Assembly: GCF_019649055.1 (NCBI RefSeq)
Contig: NW_026570274.1
Span: 620,001 to 684,000, forward strand
DNA length: 64,000 nucleotides
Origin: Paramacrobiotus metropolitanus
Lineage: Eukaryota > Tardigrada > Eutardigrada > Parachela > Macrobiotidae
Direction: 5' to 3'
Notes under the pieces: model-generated
What the model saw: the letters and a program-made list of their open reading frames with translations, nothing else
Databases searched by the model: none
What the model was told of the DNA's origin: nothing
Shown: positions 1 through 10,624 of the stretch, piece after piece
Position numbering within the stretch: the first letter of the stretch is position 1
Layout of the letters: each line of letters starts with the position of its first letter
Translations under genes and position numbers: made by a program

Positions 1-40
1 AATTAATAGATCATGAAATAGGCATATTATGCAATCATAC

Positions 41-504
41 CTTGTGCGGCCAATCACAGACGAGGAGGTAATTGTTGAATTTGGTGAAGGGCGGGCAGTC
101 GAATGTCTCCAGACGACCGTCTTCTTGGCAAATATGGAAGATTTTGCATCCGTGTGCGGGATTGCCATAGTAGCCGTGGGCGTGACCATGGCACGTTGCT
201 GTGGGATAAGGCGAAGAGTACGACCGGCTGTCATAGTTGGGAGCATATGCGGCGCGTCCGTAACTCAAGGCAGTTTCCGCAACACCGGACTCAACAATCC
301 TAATAAGTACAATTCACAAATAAAATACCCGGATTTAGAGGGATATTTGGAGGATAATAAACGGGGAATTCAAATTCCATACTTGCTAGCTTCCAGGTTG
401 AGGGGAGATCCATGCTCGGTGGAGTTGCCCTTATCGGCGGGGATAGGTTGAGCAATTAGTCCCGTTACGGTCAGACACAGTACGACCGCTGTGGTCGCTC
501 GCAT
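41..504 (-). CDS. Secreted chitin-binding (peritrophin-A/CBM14) protein, 3' part outside the window
   Basis: Two exons on the minus strand: 504-383 and 299-41. The first starts at ATG 504 and encodes a signal peptide (MRATTAVVLC..., hydrophobic to about residue 18). The intron 382-300 has GTATGG at the donor and TATTAG at the acceptor, and the phases fit (2 bases plus 1). Exon 2 holds a tyrosine/serine-rich stretch and then a type-2 chitin-binding domain with the family spacing of cysteines and aromatics (C-HGHAHGYYG, GCKIFHICQEDG, FDCPP, VCDWP). A GTATGA donor at position 40 follows the codons for DWPHK, exactly where the second chitin-binding gene at 2.8-3.8 kb is also spliced, so the last cysteine and C-terminus lie to the left of base 1. 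Likely role: binding chitin in cuticle or gut lining outside the cell. The domain call is firm; the tissue is inference. Confidence 0.82.
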
Positions 505-679
505 GATGCCGGTTGTGAGAAAAAAAAAGACCGAGCGAAAAATCCGCCGACTGAACTACACAACGCGCACGCTACAACAGCTAACTGCTTTTTTTGCGCA
601 CCGACTGGAGAAAGCTCACGGAAATGACTTGAAGGGGAAATGCAGATGATGATACTCCTCGGCATCCGCTCTCAGGCCA

Positions 680-686
680 TTATATA
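680..686 (-). promoter_or_regulatory. TATA box for the first chitin-binding gene
   Basis: TATATAA reads on the minus strand about 175 bp upstream of ATG 504. The distance leaves room for a 5' UTR of roughly 140 bases. Nothing else in this stretch suggests a start site. Confidence 0.5.
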
Positions 687-704
687 CACACCGGCATAAG
701 GGCT

Positions 705-2793
705 AATTAACATTGACAGCAAGGGAAAATATCTGTCTCGCACCTATTTTTCTTATCTCGGTAAATATGTAACACACCGCCACTTGTTTGATACTTGAAC
801 GTCGACTTGTACGCCGTAGCTATGTCGGTTACATAGTGAGACGCATCCATCATAGCCCGCCGACGTGATTGTACTGTATTGGTTGTCATTCTGTACCATC
901 TCCGCATTTAACTTCGCTCTGATGAATTTGTCAGAGACCACTTCGCAATTAAAAAATTCAACCCGGGTCGAAGAGATGAAACGGCTAAATAAATTACTAC
1001 GCTCTACAAAACTAAATTTTGCTCGTAAACTTAACATTGTGCTCACTAATTTATGCATTAAAGCTCAGTAAATTGGTAGCAGAAAACGCAATATTTAAAA
1101 GAACCTAATTCTGAACTGCGTTAATCTGAGCGCATCAATTTTTTTATTAACCGGTAGAGATTACCGGTTTTTGTCTTGGACTGTTTTCTCCATCCTTGTA
1201 TTATCAATCCAGATTTCAGTTTTTGCACGTTTATTTAGACAAATGTCTCAGTTAATAAATGTAATATTAAAAACGATAATAATTCTGAATTGCGCCTTAA
1301 AGCGCATTACATCATTTTATTTTGAGATTACCGCCTGCGTGCTTCTGCTGTTTTTTGTCAGTCCAGAATATAATTTTTGCATATTAATTGGGACCTAAGG
1401 ATTTGAATATAATTTTTGCAGAACTAATTCTTAATGAACCTGCCGTTTTTTATTTTCGTGCAGTAATAGCTTCGCAGCAAGCGGCAGGTTTATTATTAAT
1501 AAAGCAATGTCGCAATCATCTGTAATATTGTTAATAGAGCATTGCCATGTTCTTTTGTGAATTTACGTTGTAACATATTTTATTTGCTGACTTTGTTCTA
1601 TATGGCGCCTGTATTATCTCTCGATATTATAATTAGGGAAGTGTTCCGCAATTTGCTTAAATATTATTAATGTTGCGACGACAACTAACAAAACAGAAGC
1701 ACAGAAATCCGCCGAATTTCGCAGTAGCACGCAATTGTGGATGGTGGGAAAAACTGGCAACGCAACGGACGTGTGCGCTTTGATTGAGTAGCGCTAGAAA
1801 TGGGCGTCGAGTTGGCAGGTGCTCTAACCCGGAACCTGGCGGGTACGCGCACATACATGCGGGGCTGCCCACGCGTCGTCCGACGATGTAACCATGTAGC
1901 CGCTTATTATAATAATCAGACTGATGTAACTCTCTTAATTTCCGCCGGCATGCTTTACGGTGCCCGACATATGACTCTGTTGACTTTGACCATTAACATT
2001 TTAGTACTGTCACGAAGTTCGTTGGTCAAGCGCGCGCCGGCCACGACGGCCAAGCTACCGTTATGCTGTTAGTCATGGTCGTTTGATTGCCGCTCACGCC
2101 AAGTGGGTCAGATGCGGCTATAAGAACCGGAATCAAACGTTTATCAAATCCTCACAAGTGGCCCGATCAAATAACTCTATAAACTAGCTGATTACAATGT
2201 TCATCTATTTTTTTGAGGAAGTGTTTTCAGCAGCACATGTATTTTATGCAATGACAACGCAATATTAATTCAATGACAACGTAGTATCTCATGTTATTTA
2301 GCGCATGTTAATAAATGTTCCGTAATTATACGTTGTAGATTAATACTCTACAATACTGTAGTTTTTTTCGAAGCAGTGCGTTATTTGGTTTAACTTACCA
2401 CCGCTGCTCACTGCTTTTCTTTTGCTTATACCACCACTATGAATTATTGTATCACTACTCCATGGTTGGTGGTTTAAGAACGCCGATATCTTTGCAGCTT
2501 CATCAAACAGAAATATTATTATTATTATTTCGCCTGCATCGCACTAAAAGCATTACTCTAGAATCCAACACAACAGGTCATGGCATAAAATTATTTTTTT
2601 ATTTCGTAATAACCGGTAGCATTCGTCATATTGCAATATGTGGCTTATATTTAGCAAGCCTAGGCAGCTCAATACGTCATAATATATTTTTCTGCGCAAA
2701 ATGCAACAATAAAGTATAACAAAGCATGCAGGACATAAATTACATAAAATTACAACCGCTTAAGCGTCATCATTTATTTACAGCGCATAAAAT
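705..2793. other. Intergenic, A/T-rich, no gene recognised
   Basis: About 2.1 kb between the promoter of the first chitin-binding gene and the end of the second. Open frames are short, lack family features and are not joined by convincing splice sites. The stretch is rich in A/T runs. I see no RNA gene, no long repeat and no transposon end. Confidence 0.5.
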
Positions 2794-3790
2794 TTAAAAA
2801 TATTTCTTTGCATAACCCGGCTTTTCATAGCCCTTGTATCCTTCATAGGCTTTAGGATAGGATGCCGGCTTTTCGTAGGAGCGTGCTTCCGGATAGTAGG
2901 GCTTCTCTTCTTTATAAATGGGATTACAATACGAATCAACCTAAGCAAATACAGATTAGCCACATTAACACAGTGTTGCTGTTTGGTGGTCAACGCCAAT
3001 CCGTTGTTTACTTTGTACGGCCAGTCGCACACCGCCAAGTAGTTGTTGAATTTCAAATACGCCGGGCAATCCATATAATCCAAGCGCCTAACAGACAAAA
3101 AATGACACTACAGGGTAACTCCAATAAATACTGGAAACAGAAATAATTATTCTGTAAAGCCCATGTAGAAAGCATCAAAAAGTTACCCGTCATATTGGCA
3201 AATGCTGAACGACCGGCAATCTTGTGCTACAATGCCGAACATTCCCGGAGTTTGTCCGTAGCAGTTCTGTGTCAGATAGGGTTCCCTGTACTCGTACGGC
3301 TCCCGGTATTCCGGCTTGTATTCTTTGTATTCCTTTTCTTTATATTCTTTCTCCTTGTATTCGGGTTTATACCTGTACCAGACACAAATAAACTTCTGTT
3401 TTTTACGTAACGTGGATTTAATATAAGTCGAAAAGAGTTTCGAATTTAATATGCATGTTAAAACAGCTTACTCATACTCATGTTTGTAGGCAGGTTCGTA
3501 GCTGGAATACTGATTTCCGTATGGTCCATACTGTCCGTACAGGTATGGACTGTAGCCGTTGCGGTATCGCGATCTGGAAAATATTCAAGTTTTATCGTTT
3601 TCAAAGACACCAGAAATAAAATAACTATGGCAGCGAAAGATTGGCAACAATACTTGTCGTAATAATAGCCACCCGCGCTGGCCGCCAGTTCTCCATTCGT
3701 GGCGTTGTTCTTCGTTCCATCCTGTGCGGCTCCCGAATTGCCGGCTGCATAACCGACGATACACACAAGACTTATCACGATGGAGAACAT
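2794..3790 (-). CDS. Secreted chitin-binding protein with Tyr/Glu/Lys repeats, 5 exons
   Basis: Exons on the minus strand: 3790-3654, 3573-3472, 3372-3187, 3087-3012 and 2940-2794, all with GT-AG borders and matching phases, total 648 bp (215 residues plus stop). Exon 1 encodes a signal peptide (MFSIVISLVCIVGYAAG) and an Asn/Ala-rich stretch. Exon 2 is Tyr/Gly/Pro-rich. Exon 3 begins with a repeat of YKEKE/YKPEY units and then opens the CBM14 domain (NCYGQTPG, DCRSFSICQYDG); exon 4 continues it (MDCPAYLKFNNYLAVCDWPYK) and exon 5 supplies the last cysteine (VDSYC) plus a tail rich in YEKP and GY. The domain resembles the left-edge gene closely (KFNNYL, VCDWP), so the two are paralogues in the same orientation. 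Expected extracellular and chitin-binding; the charged tyrosine repeats suggest a cross-linkable cuticle or matrix protein (inference). Confidence 0.85.
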
Positions 3791-3886
3791 GTTGGCTCTG
3801 TAGATGGCAACCGAGATTAATTAGAAATGTAACACGCTGATAGTACACTGCACACACTGACCAACTGTTGCCGGTTGTGGCGGGGC

Positions 3887-3893
3887 TTTTTAA
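3887..3893 (-). promoter_or_regulatory. TATA-like box for the second chitin-binding gene
   Basis: TTAAAAA on the minus strand about 100 bp upstream of ATG 3790. It is weaker than the TATATAA of the neighbouring paralogue, so this is only a candidate core promoter. Confidence 0.3.
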
Positions 3894-4308
3894 TGCCACA
3901 GGAAGCCAGTCCTGTGCGCGCCGTGCGAACACACAATGCGCGCTGCGCATCGCTGCACTTGATCGTCTGTTTTTGCCGGGAACTGTACGATCCAGTCACT
4001 CAGCTGGTGAGCCGGAAGAATGGTCAGTGGTAATCGGATGCCGGCTGACCGATTAGAGGTTTACATCGCGGCGTTAAGAGAGATGCTGCACGTTGGCTGT
4101 TAATGAATGATTTGATTTTCATTAACGAGTGCAGCATATCGCGCGAGTGCACGAAATCTGAAGACTGTGATGATTGTTACTCTTGAGCTTCCATTCCGTT
4201 ATGCGTAAATACACTTCCTTATAAACTCAGTTATGCAATCGTGGTGAAGTGCTGTCTTCTGATTGGAATTCTGTTAGTGTACTTGGCGAGTAATTGTATG
4301 GGCGTCTC
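3894..4308. other. Divergent intergenic region
   Basis: Lies between the minus-strand chitin-binding gene and the plus-strand dynein-light-chain-like gene, so it should hold both promoters. An inverted motif around the sequence taatgaatgatttgattttcatta (about 4101-4124) is the only structure I noted. No gene is visible. Confidence 0.4.
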
Positions 4309-5605
4309 ATGGAGGGATTCATTGCGCCGGTTATTTTTTGGCTATTACAGTTCATTTCCGTCTACGGGAAAGGTATTTGTTTCGACTATGAAATTGCCTC
4401 CTTTATACGTGAAACGTTAAGATTACTTTGCGCAATACAGGATTCTTATTTGACGTCACTTTTCACCTTTTTTTAATGCAGAACTTGCACCGTTCAGAGT
4501 AATCCAACCGATACAGCTCCATGGAACGCATCCAAAAGCCAAAAATATCGAGTGAGTACGGTATGCTGATGTGTTCATAGATAGCTACAGCTTTGAGATT
4601 TATTTGCAACGTGATGCTTTGTTTTCTTAATCAAAAAGAATGAACCTTAATTTAGTAAATGTTAGTTTCTTTAAATGTAACGTGTAACGCTAACACTGTT
4701 CGTTGTAACGCAATTTTTGCTAAACAATTAATCAATAACTGTTTAGAGTCTTATGATTAGACTGTTCAGTTATCGGTAACATACAGTACACAAGAATACT
4801 GGTAATGCTTACTACGGCTGCGCAGCTCATGACCGATTTTCACGCGAGAACGTATACTCATTAATAAGCGTTCTGCTTTCCTGCACACTTAACAGTAAGA
4901 CTAGTGCTGATGATATGCCCGGCTCAAAACGGAAAGTGTCATCTAATTACATATGTCTTGTCATTTTCGTATTATTCAATTCGGTAATACAGGAAGTCGT
5001 GTTATTTAGTTGTGGAAAATTAAATACCATTGCTTTTCTGTATTCGCTTGCTGTGAATAATGAGTGTCCCTCAAAATAAGCGTGACCTTGCACCAACAGT
5101 GAGAACAATCCGGAATACGTGCGGACCATCTTCAAAGTGCCCATACCCAACAATGCTCCTAGTATGGCGCAACATCAACCCGACAAAAAGCAGCTGCATG
5201 CCGCTGAAAACGAGCCGCTGCTAAACCAGCTGAGTCCCAATCGCACCGAGGACGCCCTCAACCACTCCATCCTGTCACCCACCGACATGCCCAGTGAGAT
5301 GCTGATCTTCGCCACGGAGACTGCCATCAAAGCGGTAACGGCGTTCTCCAGTGTGTCCGATATGGCCGAGTATATGCGGATGAAGTTTGAGTCGCGGTTC
5401 TCCGTGACGGGAATGCCCGGCAACTGGCAGGCCAGTGTTGGGACGAACTTTGCCGCTAGTGTAAGTACACGTGATGCTGGTGCTCCGGTTCCGATCCGTA
5501 GTACTGCAATTTGGTTAAATTATATTGTAGATTCGCAAGAAAGTTGGAACGGGATTTTATGCCAGGTTAAAGGGAGTTTACTTCCTCGTCTATGCCACAC
5601 CATAA
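4309..5605 (+). CDS. LC8-like dynein light chain domain protein with N-terminal signal-peptide-like exon
   Basis: Four exons fit in phase: 4309-4372, 4482-4551, 5100-5460 and 5531-5605, total 570 bp (189 residues). The C-terminal ~75 residues match the dynein light chain LC8 fold: an amphipathic helix region (MPSEMLIFATETAIKAV), then AEYMRMKFESRF, then the strand region WQASVGTNFAAS, and after the last intron KGVYFLVYATP, corresponding to the LC8 segments that end GRNFGSYV and HFIYFYLG. Exon 1 (MEGFIAPVIFWLLQFISVYG) has the look of a signal peptide or signal anchor, which is unusual because LC8 proteins are cytosolic dynein/myosin V subunits and dimeric hubs. An alternative is that translation starts at ATG 5164 (MAQHQPD...) and the two upstream exons belong to a different transcript. 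LC8 identity is moderately sure; the signal peptide depends on the splice model. Confidence 0.68.
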
Positions 5606-6034
5606 GTCCCCTTTGCGCTTTTTGCTTGCCTGACGCTTCAGTAAACCAATCGCCGGGTGCTCTTGAAAACATTTTGTAAATATTTTGATATTATAATAAT
5701 TTGTATTTGTGATGCCACTGTATTTTGGAGTGCAAAATACTGCAAATACTTGTGTGATGAAAAATCCCGTAAACCGGTTTGCGCAATTTCATAGCCTGGT
5801 AAGTTTGCACGTTCACTTTGTACGATTACTTTAAAAGATTAAGAAGCTCGATGCTGCTGAGAATATAAATGTACTCGTACGTATACAGTGACGGTATACT
5901 CGTATTTTTATGCAGACTTTACATATCCCGCTCAGGAGCGAATATCTATCATAAATCAATAACAATTATAGAGGCATTAAGATAATACATTAAAGCCATT
6001 TTGTGCGGTACAGAGCTGTACAGAACTGCGTTTT
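5606..6034. other. Convergent 3' regions, no gene
   Basis: A/T-rich spacer between the end of the dynein-light-chain-like gene (plus) and the end of the GPCR gene (minus). It should hold both 3' UTRs. I see no other coding sequence and no clear repeat. Confidence 0.4.
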
Positions 6035-7051
6035 TCAAGAGCATTTGCATAAATTGTGAAGAACGTCAAGTGTTGCGGATCGCAGATCCGGTAACGCCAC
6101 CATGAACAACAGCGGATCAAATATAGTTTGGACCAGTTTTAAATTGTTACCAATTTGGAATAATAATGCGACGTTGACGTAACGAATAAGCAAGTAAAAT
6201 AAGTTATTCGGCGTCCAAAACAGAAACACTGACAAGGTCAACAGCGTCAGCATGAAAAACGACTTGGAAGTCGTCTTCATTCTGTCGCGCTCTGTCAAGA
6301 GCGCACTGTTCTTGGCTTGCGTAGTGGTATCATGCGAAACGGCCGCCACCGGTTGCGATACTGACACCGCGGGATCCGCAATTCGTCTTCGATATCGCAG
6401 CCGGCGAAATACAAAAAACGGATACGAAGCCAGAATAATGCATTCAGGGACAATGAAGAACATGGCCGAGATAGCGCTGATCCAAGTAGTTATAGGTGGG
6501 AAGTAACTAAGGTCACATCGCTGGTTAAGCCAATCCGTTCGATAATATAGGCCATCCAGGGCAATTCCCGGCACCGCGCAGATGTTAATTACCATGAACG
6601 TTGAGATGCAAATTACAGCGGCCATTTTGTGTGAATGATGGCGCTTGTAATTCATCGGTAATGCGATGGCCCAGCCGCGGTTCAGACTGATTAATAAATG
6701 CGTGATAGTCTGTGCGGCACTGAACACCAACTGAAAATATAGGCATAGTGTGCACAGAGTGGATTCCCAGTATAACGGCAAGATATCCTTGAGCAATAAG
6801 GGTACGGAGCTCAATGACAGGGCTTGACCGATATTGGAGAACATCAGGACCATAATGTAGATGCCAAACGGGGTTTGCAGTGTTGGCTTGACGCGGTAGA
6901 TGTGGAGAAGGAATATGTTGGTAATGTACACCAGAATCGAAAGGGCACAGGTCAGTGTATGAGCGGATGTCCAGTGTTCGTACAGGAGAAACCGTATCGG
7001 GATTGTGCTGGAGTTCAACGGTAGTGTAGTATTGGTACTATTGTCAGCCAT
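6035..7051 (-). CDS. Rhodopsin-class GPCR, orphan, single exon (family A, copy 1)
   Basis: One open frame of 338 codons from ATG 7051 with no intron. Seven hydrophobic segments are visible after an extracellular N-terminus with several N-x-S/T sites (NST, NTT, NSS). TM3 ends in NRGWA (about residue 124), where most class A receptors have DRY; TM6 carries FWTPNN in place of CWxP; TM7 carries DPLLFMV in place of NPxxY, and a short Cys-containing tail follows (LCKCS). Paralogues with the same motifs lie at 10625-11662 and 43473-44471, all on the minus strand, so this is a local expansion interrupted by the large retrotransposon. Plasma membrane, G-protein signalling; ligand unknown. The altered DRY and NPxxY motifs are shared by all three copies, so they are a family trait rather than damage. 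Confidence 0.87.
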   Translation of the reverse strand: MADNSTNTTLPLNSSTIPIRFLLYEHWTSAHTLTCALSILVYITNIFLLHIYRVKPTLQTPFGIYIMVLMFSNIGQALSLSSVPLLLKDILPLYWESTLCTLCLYFQLVFSAAQTITHLLISLNRGWAIALPMNYKRHHSHKMAAVICISTFMVINICAVPGIALDGLYYRTDWLNQRCDLSYFPPITTWISAISAMFFIVPECIILASYPFFVFRRLRYRRRIADPAVSVSQPVAAVSHDTTTQAKNSALLTERDRMKTTSKSFFMLTLLTLSVFLFWTPNNLFYLLIRYVNVALLFQIGNNLKLVQTIFDPLLFMVALPDLRSATLDVLHNLCKCS

Positions 7052-7308
7052 CTTTTACGCAGATACTTTGCTGTGCAGGAATGTGAAAGACATTCAAGGA
7101 GATACATTCAAGATTTTGAGATCATTCACGACCAGCCTGCGGCCAACAAATCTGCTTCGTCAGTGTGAAATTGGTTGGGGCCGTTTAATAAAACCTGCGG
7201 GAAATCCGGGAGTTAATATAAACTAAGTCAGTGGCTTGATTTTCTACACATAAGGATCAGAAAATTGTTGAAGCGAAACTTTGCTCCATTTCCGCCTTAT
7301 TAAGTACT

Positions 7309-7421
7309 CCAGGGCATATGATTATTTTGAAATTTCTGTCTGCTTAAAGCATATTTTGAAATTTCTGTCTCTTTCAAATGATTTAAGGAGACAGAAATTG
7401 CAAAATAATCATATGCCCTGG
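7309..7421. repeat. 33-bp inverted repeat (MITE- or hairpin-like)
   Basis: Arms 7309-7341 and 7389-7421 are reverse complements with one mismatch (CCAGGGCATATG... and ...CATATGCCCTGG). The spacer is 47 bp and contains a second copy of part of the left arm (ATTTTGAAATTTCTGTCT), so the left half is also a direct repeat. Outside the arms TTATTAA and TTAATAA are again complementary with a small gap. It lies about 260 bp upstream of GPCR copy 1. Confidence 0.75.
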
Positions 7422-10400
7422 ATTAATAAGGTAAGAACACATCCGAAAAATTAATTACAGTAGAATCCTTACATCGTAACACGGTTTCCGGTTTCGGTGT
7501 ACTAATCATCGGAGAAGTGTTGACACAGTCGTCGTAATTATGTTACCAATAAAGCATTAACCTTTGCTTCTTGCTCTTTGCTTGCTGTAAATAGTGCTGA
7601 ACCAGATAAATGTAAACATCGCACAATGCACTGGTACCGGCACCAATCTAAATATAGGTTTTTACCATATATTCCTGCTACGCTTCGGTCATGCAGGTGC
7701 CCGCCAAAACCGAGTGCACTTTCACTTTCCTAGTAATATACACATTCAACATCTGACAACTAAAATGGGCTACACGTTAATGGCGCGCATACGTGCCACG
7801 TCATTGTCTGCGCTGTAAAGCAGACCTTTTCGCACAACATTCGTTAATTAAGCCTGTTGGAGGCTTCCACGGGATGGCCCTACTTCCGTTTACATACCCA
7901 CTTCCGGTAAAGATGTCCTGTTTGGCGGACGCAGTCAGAGAAAAATACTAGATACAGTACCGTTGCCGAGAGCATAATATTGTGGGGTCACTAGTGCAGC
8001 GTACGCTAACTATGGACCACGCAGAAATTATATTCCCATACTGCGCACAAAAGTAAGAACGCTACTAGATCCTACTAAGTCTTTAGCGTGCTATGACGAC
8101 TGCGTCATCGCATGTATTTATTTTTGAGTACGTGGAAAAACGAGGATTGTGTGCATTGACTTGTTTAAAATGTGTGGCGTAGTGCCGTGACACTGATGTA
8201 ACACGAATTTTGTGCCTTTAGTTATCTACATACAGATATGTGGTGTCTTGCCTAGCATGGCAACGGCGGTAGCAGTGTGTCTGTGTTGTCCTGTTGATAA
8301 CAATCTGCTGCTTTTGTGTGCCCTCAGTGGCGGGTCAATATTAAAGATATTAACCGCCACCTTCAAGTCGTGACACCATAAAAAAAAAATGTGCGCAACT
8401 GCACAAAATCGTAGAAGTACTGCTGCTTATGCGCAATTTAAGTTACACTATTGTGAAAATTTTTACACAAGCCTTAATGACATTGTTTGGTTTGATAAGG
8501 CCACTAGGATAGATATATCTGGCGAATTAACAAGGAGGTTGGTTTGCTTGTTTTCACGGGCGCGGGTTTCGGTATAGTAATACGATGCTGCGTTATTATT
8601 TGCTTGTTGGAAAGGATTTCTGGGTTTACAGCCATCGGTTTAGAGAAGGAAATTTATGCCTAGGGTAACTCACGAGTAACTACTGTGCAAACTGGACGAA
8701 TTGACAGTGATTCAGTTACCTGCGTGTGCATTGCTAGATGTATGCAAACGAGTATACACTGCGAGCGGTTGCGTATATGCCCATCTTCCGTCTCTGATAG
8801 ATCTGTATTCTGCACATCGTTGTCCACGTAAAACAGGAAAACATTTTCTCATCAGCTAGGCTAATTAGGAGCATCAGCATTTTTTACCTCGTTCTACTTC
8901 CGCTTACTTTTTAACTCGGATTTTCGGTGCAGTTACCTACCCATAAAAAAGTCGCATAGGCAAATTGTACTTTAAATGCAGACTTCTCTCGTGGGATTCC
9001 AGATCGCTGAATTACCATGTTCTGAGTAGCAACACGCTCATGTCTAAGCTGCAGCTGACTTCAAAACTTCAGGTAGTAGCGACACCTTTACACTACATAT
9101 CCGCTGTACTCCTTACGGAGAACTACTACAATTCATGTTGTGCACTGTTTGAGCTCATGTCTGCCTCTACGCGGACTCAATCCCAATTTTGAATCCGCTC
9201 TTCTGTACAAAAAAATTAGCAGATCCCTTCCAGTTCTACATGTGTTCAGATGCGGGCCGCACTTGTGTTTAGCTACCTGGAAGGAATATGAGCATAACAA
9301 CACTGATTTTGAAGTGTGCCGCACTTACTTGTTCTCACCTGCCCCACTTAATATTTGCATCTCTACCTTATATAGTCTTCGTTACCCCAAATTTGAAGTT
9401 TCATTTAAAGAACAGTTTTGAAAACAATACTTCAAGCAACTGCATCAATTATTTGGCTTGGAAATAACGTAAAATACTTGCTAAAATATATTAAGAGTTA
9501 TCAAATTTGAGATTGCTCAGATATGTTTCATCTGTTAATTTTTCTCCCAGTGCACTTTCAACGTTTTCGGTGGGAGAGTTACTTCGTTGACTACTGCGGA
9601 ACTTTTGAAACCAAACCACCCTGACAAGAGTCAATTTTAAATTTGACGTTGTATAACTTTGATTTGGATATAGGTGCTTCTCAAAGCAGCGGAAAAAGAT
9701 TCAGTTTGTAGTCCGAACAGCGGTTTTTCTTTATGGGCTATTCATTTGGTGGCTTATATAGCCAACGGGGATTTAAATGTGTTGCGTTTGCAACTCATGC
9801 GTGAGTTCTTTTGCCAGCGCCTTTCGCTCGAGATTCAAGGAGAGAATGCCGTCTACGAAGAATTCAGAGAAGACGTTGTTGTTGCAAACTTGAAAAAATT
9901 GTTATTGCTAACTAAAGTTGTTATTGTTATTGTTGTTATGCCGTATTTATTTCAATCTGTATGAAAAAAGGATGGATGTACCGCCTGAAAAACAGATTAA
10001 GTGCGCCAGCGGGCATTTGCATTGGTGCAAACTGTCAAATAACTGCATAGAAGGTGAGGTTTTTATTTCGTTAAACACAAGTCCATACTGAAAAAAAAAC
10101 AGTTTATCACAAAAACACACTGAAGATTAAGAACCCAATCACAATAATAAAAGTTTATTTAACGCTGCCGCTCCATCCATTGTTCCGTAGGTGTCTCCAG
10201 CAGAGTGCATGGGTGACTCCCAGCAGAAAAAGGACAAGGTAAGCCGCGCTGCCACGCATACACAATAAAGGGCATGCGACACTTTGCACATGGTTACGTC
10301 CACTTTCAGCCGACTGATATCCCGACCGTATTATCAAGGTGGTTACCGCTGTGTGCCGAGCTCGAAGGCGAAGCTTTCAGCCATATGTGGTTGTCCTCCT

Positions 10401-10490
10401 TACCGCGCAAAAATGCCCAAAAGCATTGAGAGCAAAAGCAAAATCTCAGCAATCATCTGTCCAGTCGATCACTTGTGTACACATGTAAAA

Positions 10491-10516
10491 AAATAAACAC
10501 ATGCATGTGTTTATTT
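10491..10516. terminator. 26-bp perfect palindrome with AATAAA on both strands
   Basis: AAATAAACACATG followed by its exact reverse complement. On the minus strand it sits about 110 bp after the stop of GPCR copy 2 (stop at 10625), so it can supply the poly(A) signal for that gene. The same signal is present on the plus strand, where no gene ends that I can recognise. The role is inferred from position and hexamer only. Confidence 0.45.
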
Positions 10517-10624
10517 TCTGAATGACTTTCATAAACTTTCATAAACGTTAACACATTTAGCTCGTGTCCTGTCGGCACTTGCGAATCTAACTGTCACAGC
10601 AGCGAGTACGGACAGAAATACATT

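Larger units (their letters stand above)
7052..10624. other. Long intergenic stretch; one inverted repeat, no gene recognised
   Basis: About 3.6 kb between two GPCR genes. The first few hundred bases should be the promoter of copy 1. The only ordered structures are the inverted repeat at 7309-7421 and the palindrome at 10491-10516. Open frames such as the one at 9674-9964 lack domains, and their 3' halves are low-complexity runs of valine/leucine codons. The stretch 8.0-10.1 kb shows nothing I can support. Confidence 0.45.

Noticed and set aside
865-1071. Short frames in the 0.7-2.7 kb interval
   Set aside because: No domain, no consistent splice structure, and A/T-rich composition typical of spacer.
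9674-9964. 96-codon frame with a hydrophobic C-terminus
   Set aside because: The hydrophobic part comes from a simple run of GTT/ATT codons; no start context, splice partners or domain.
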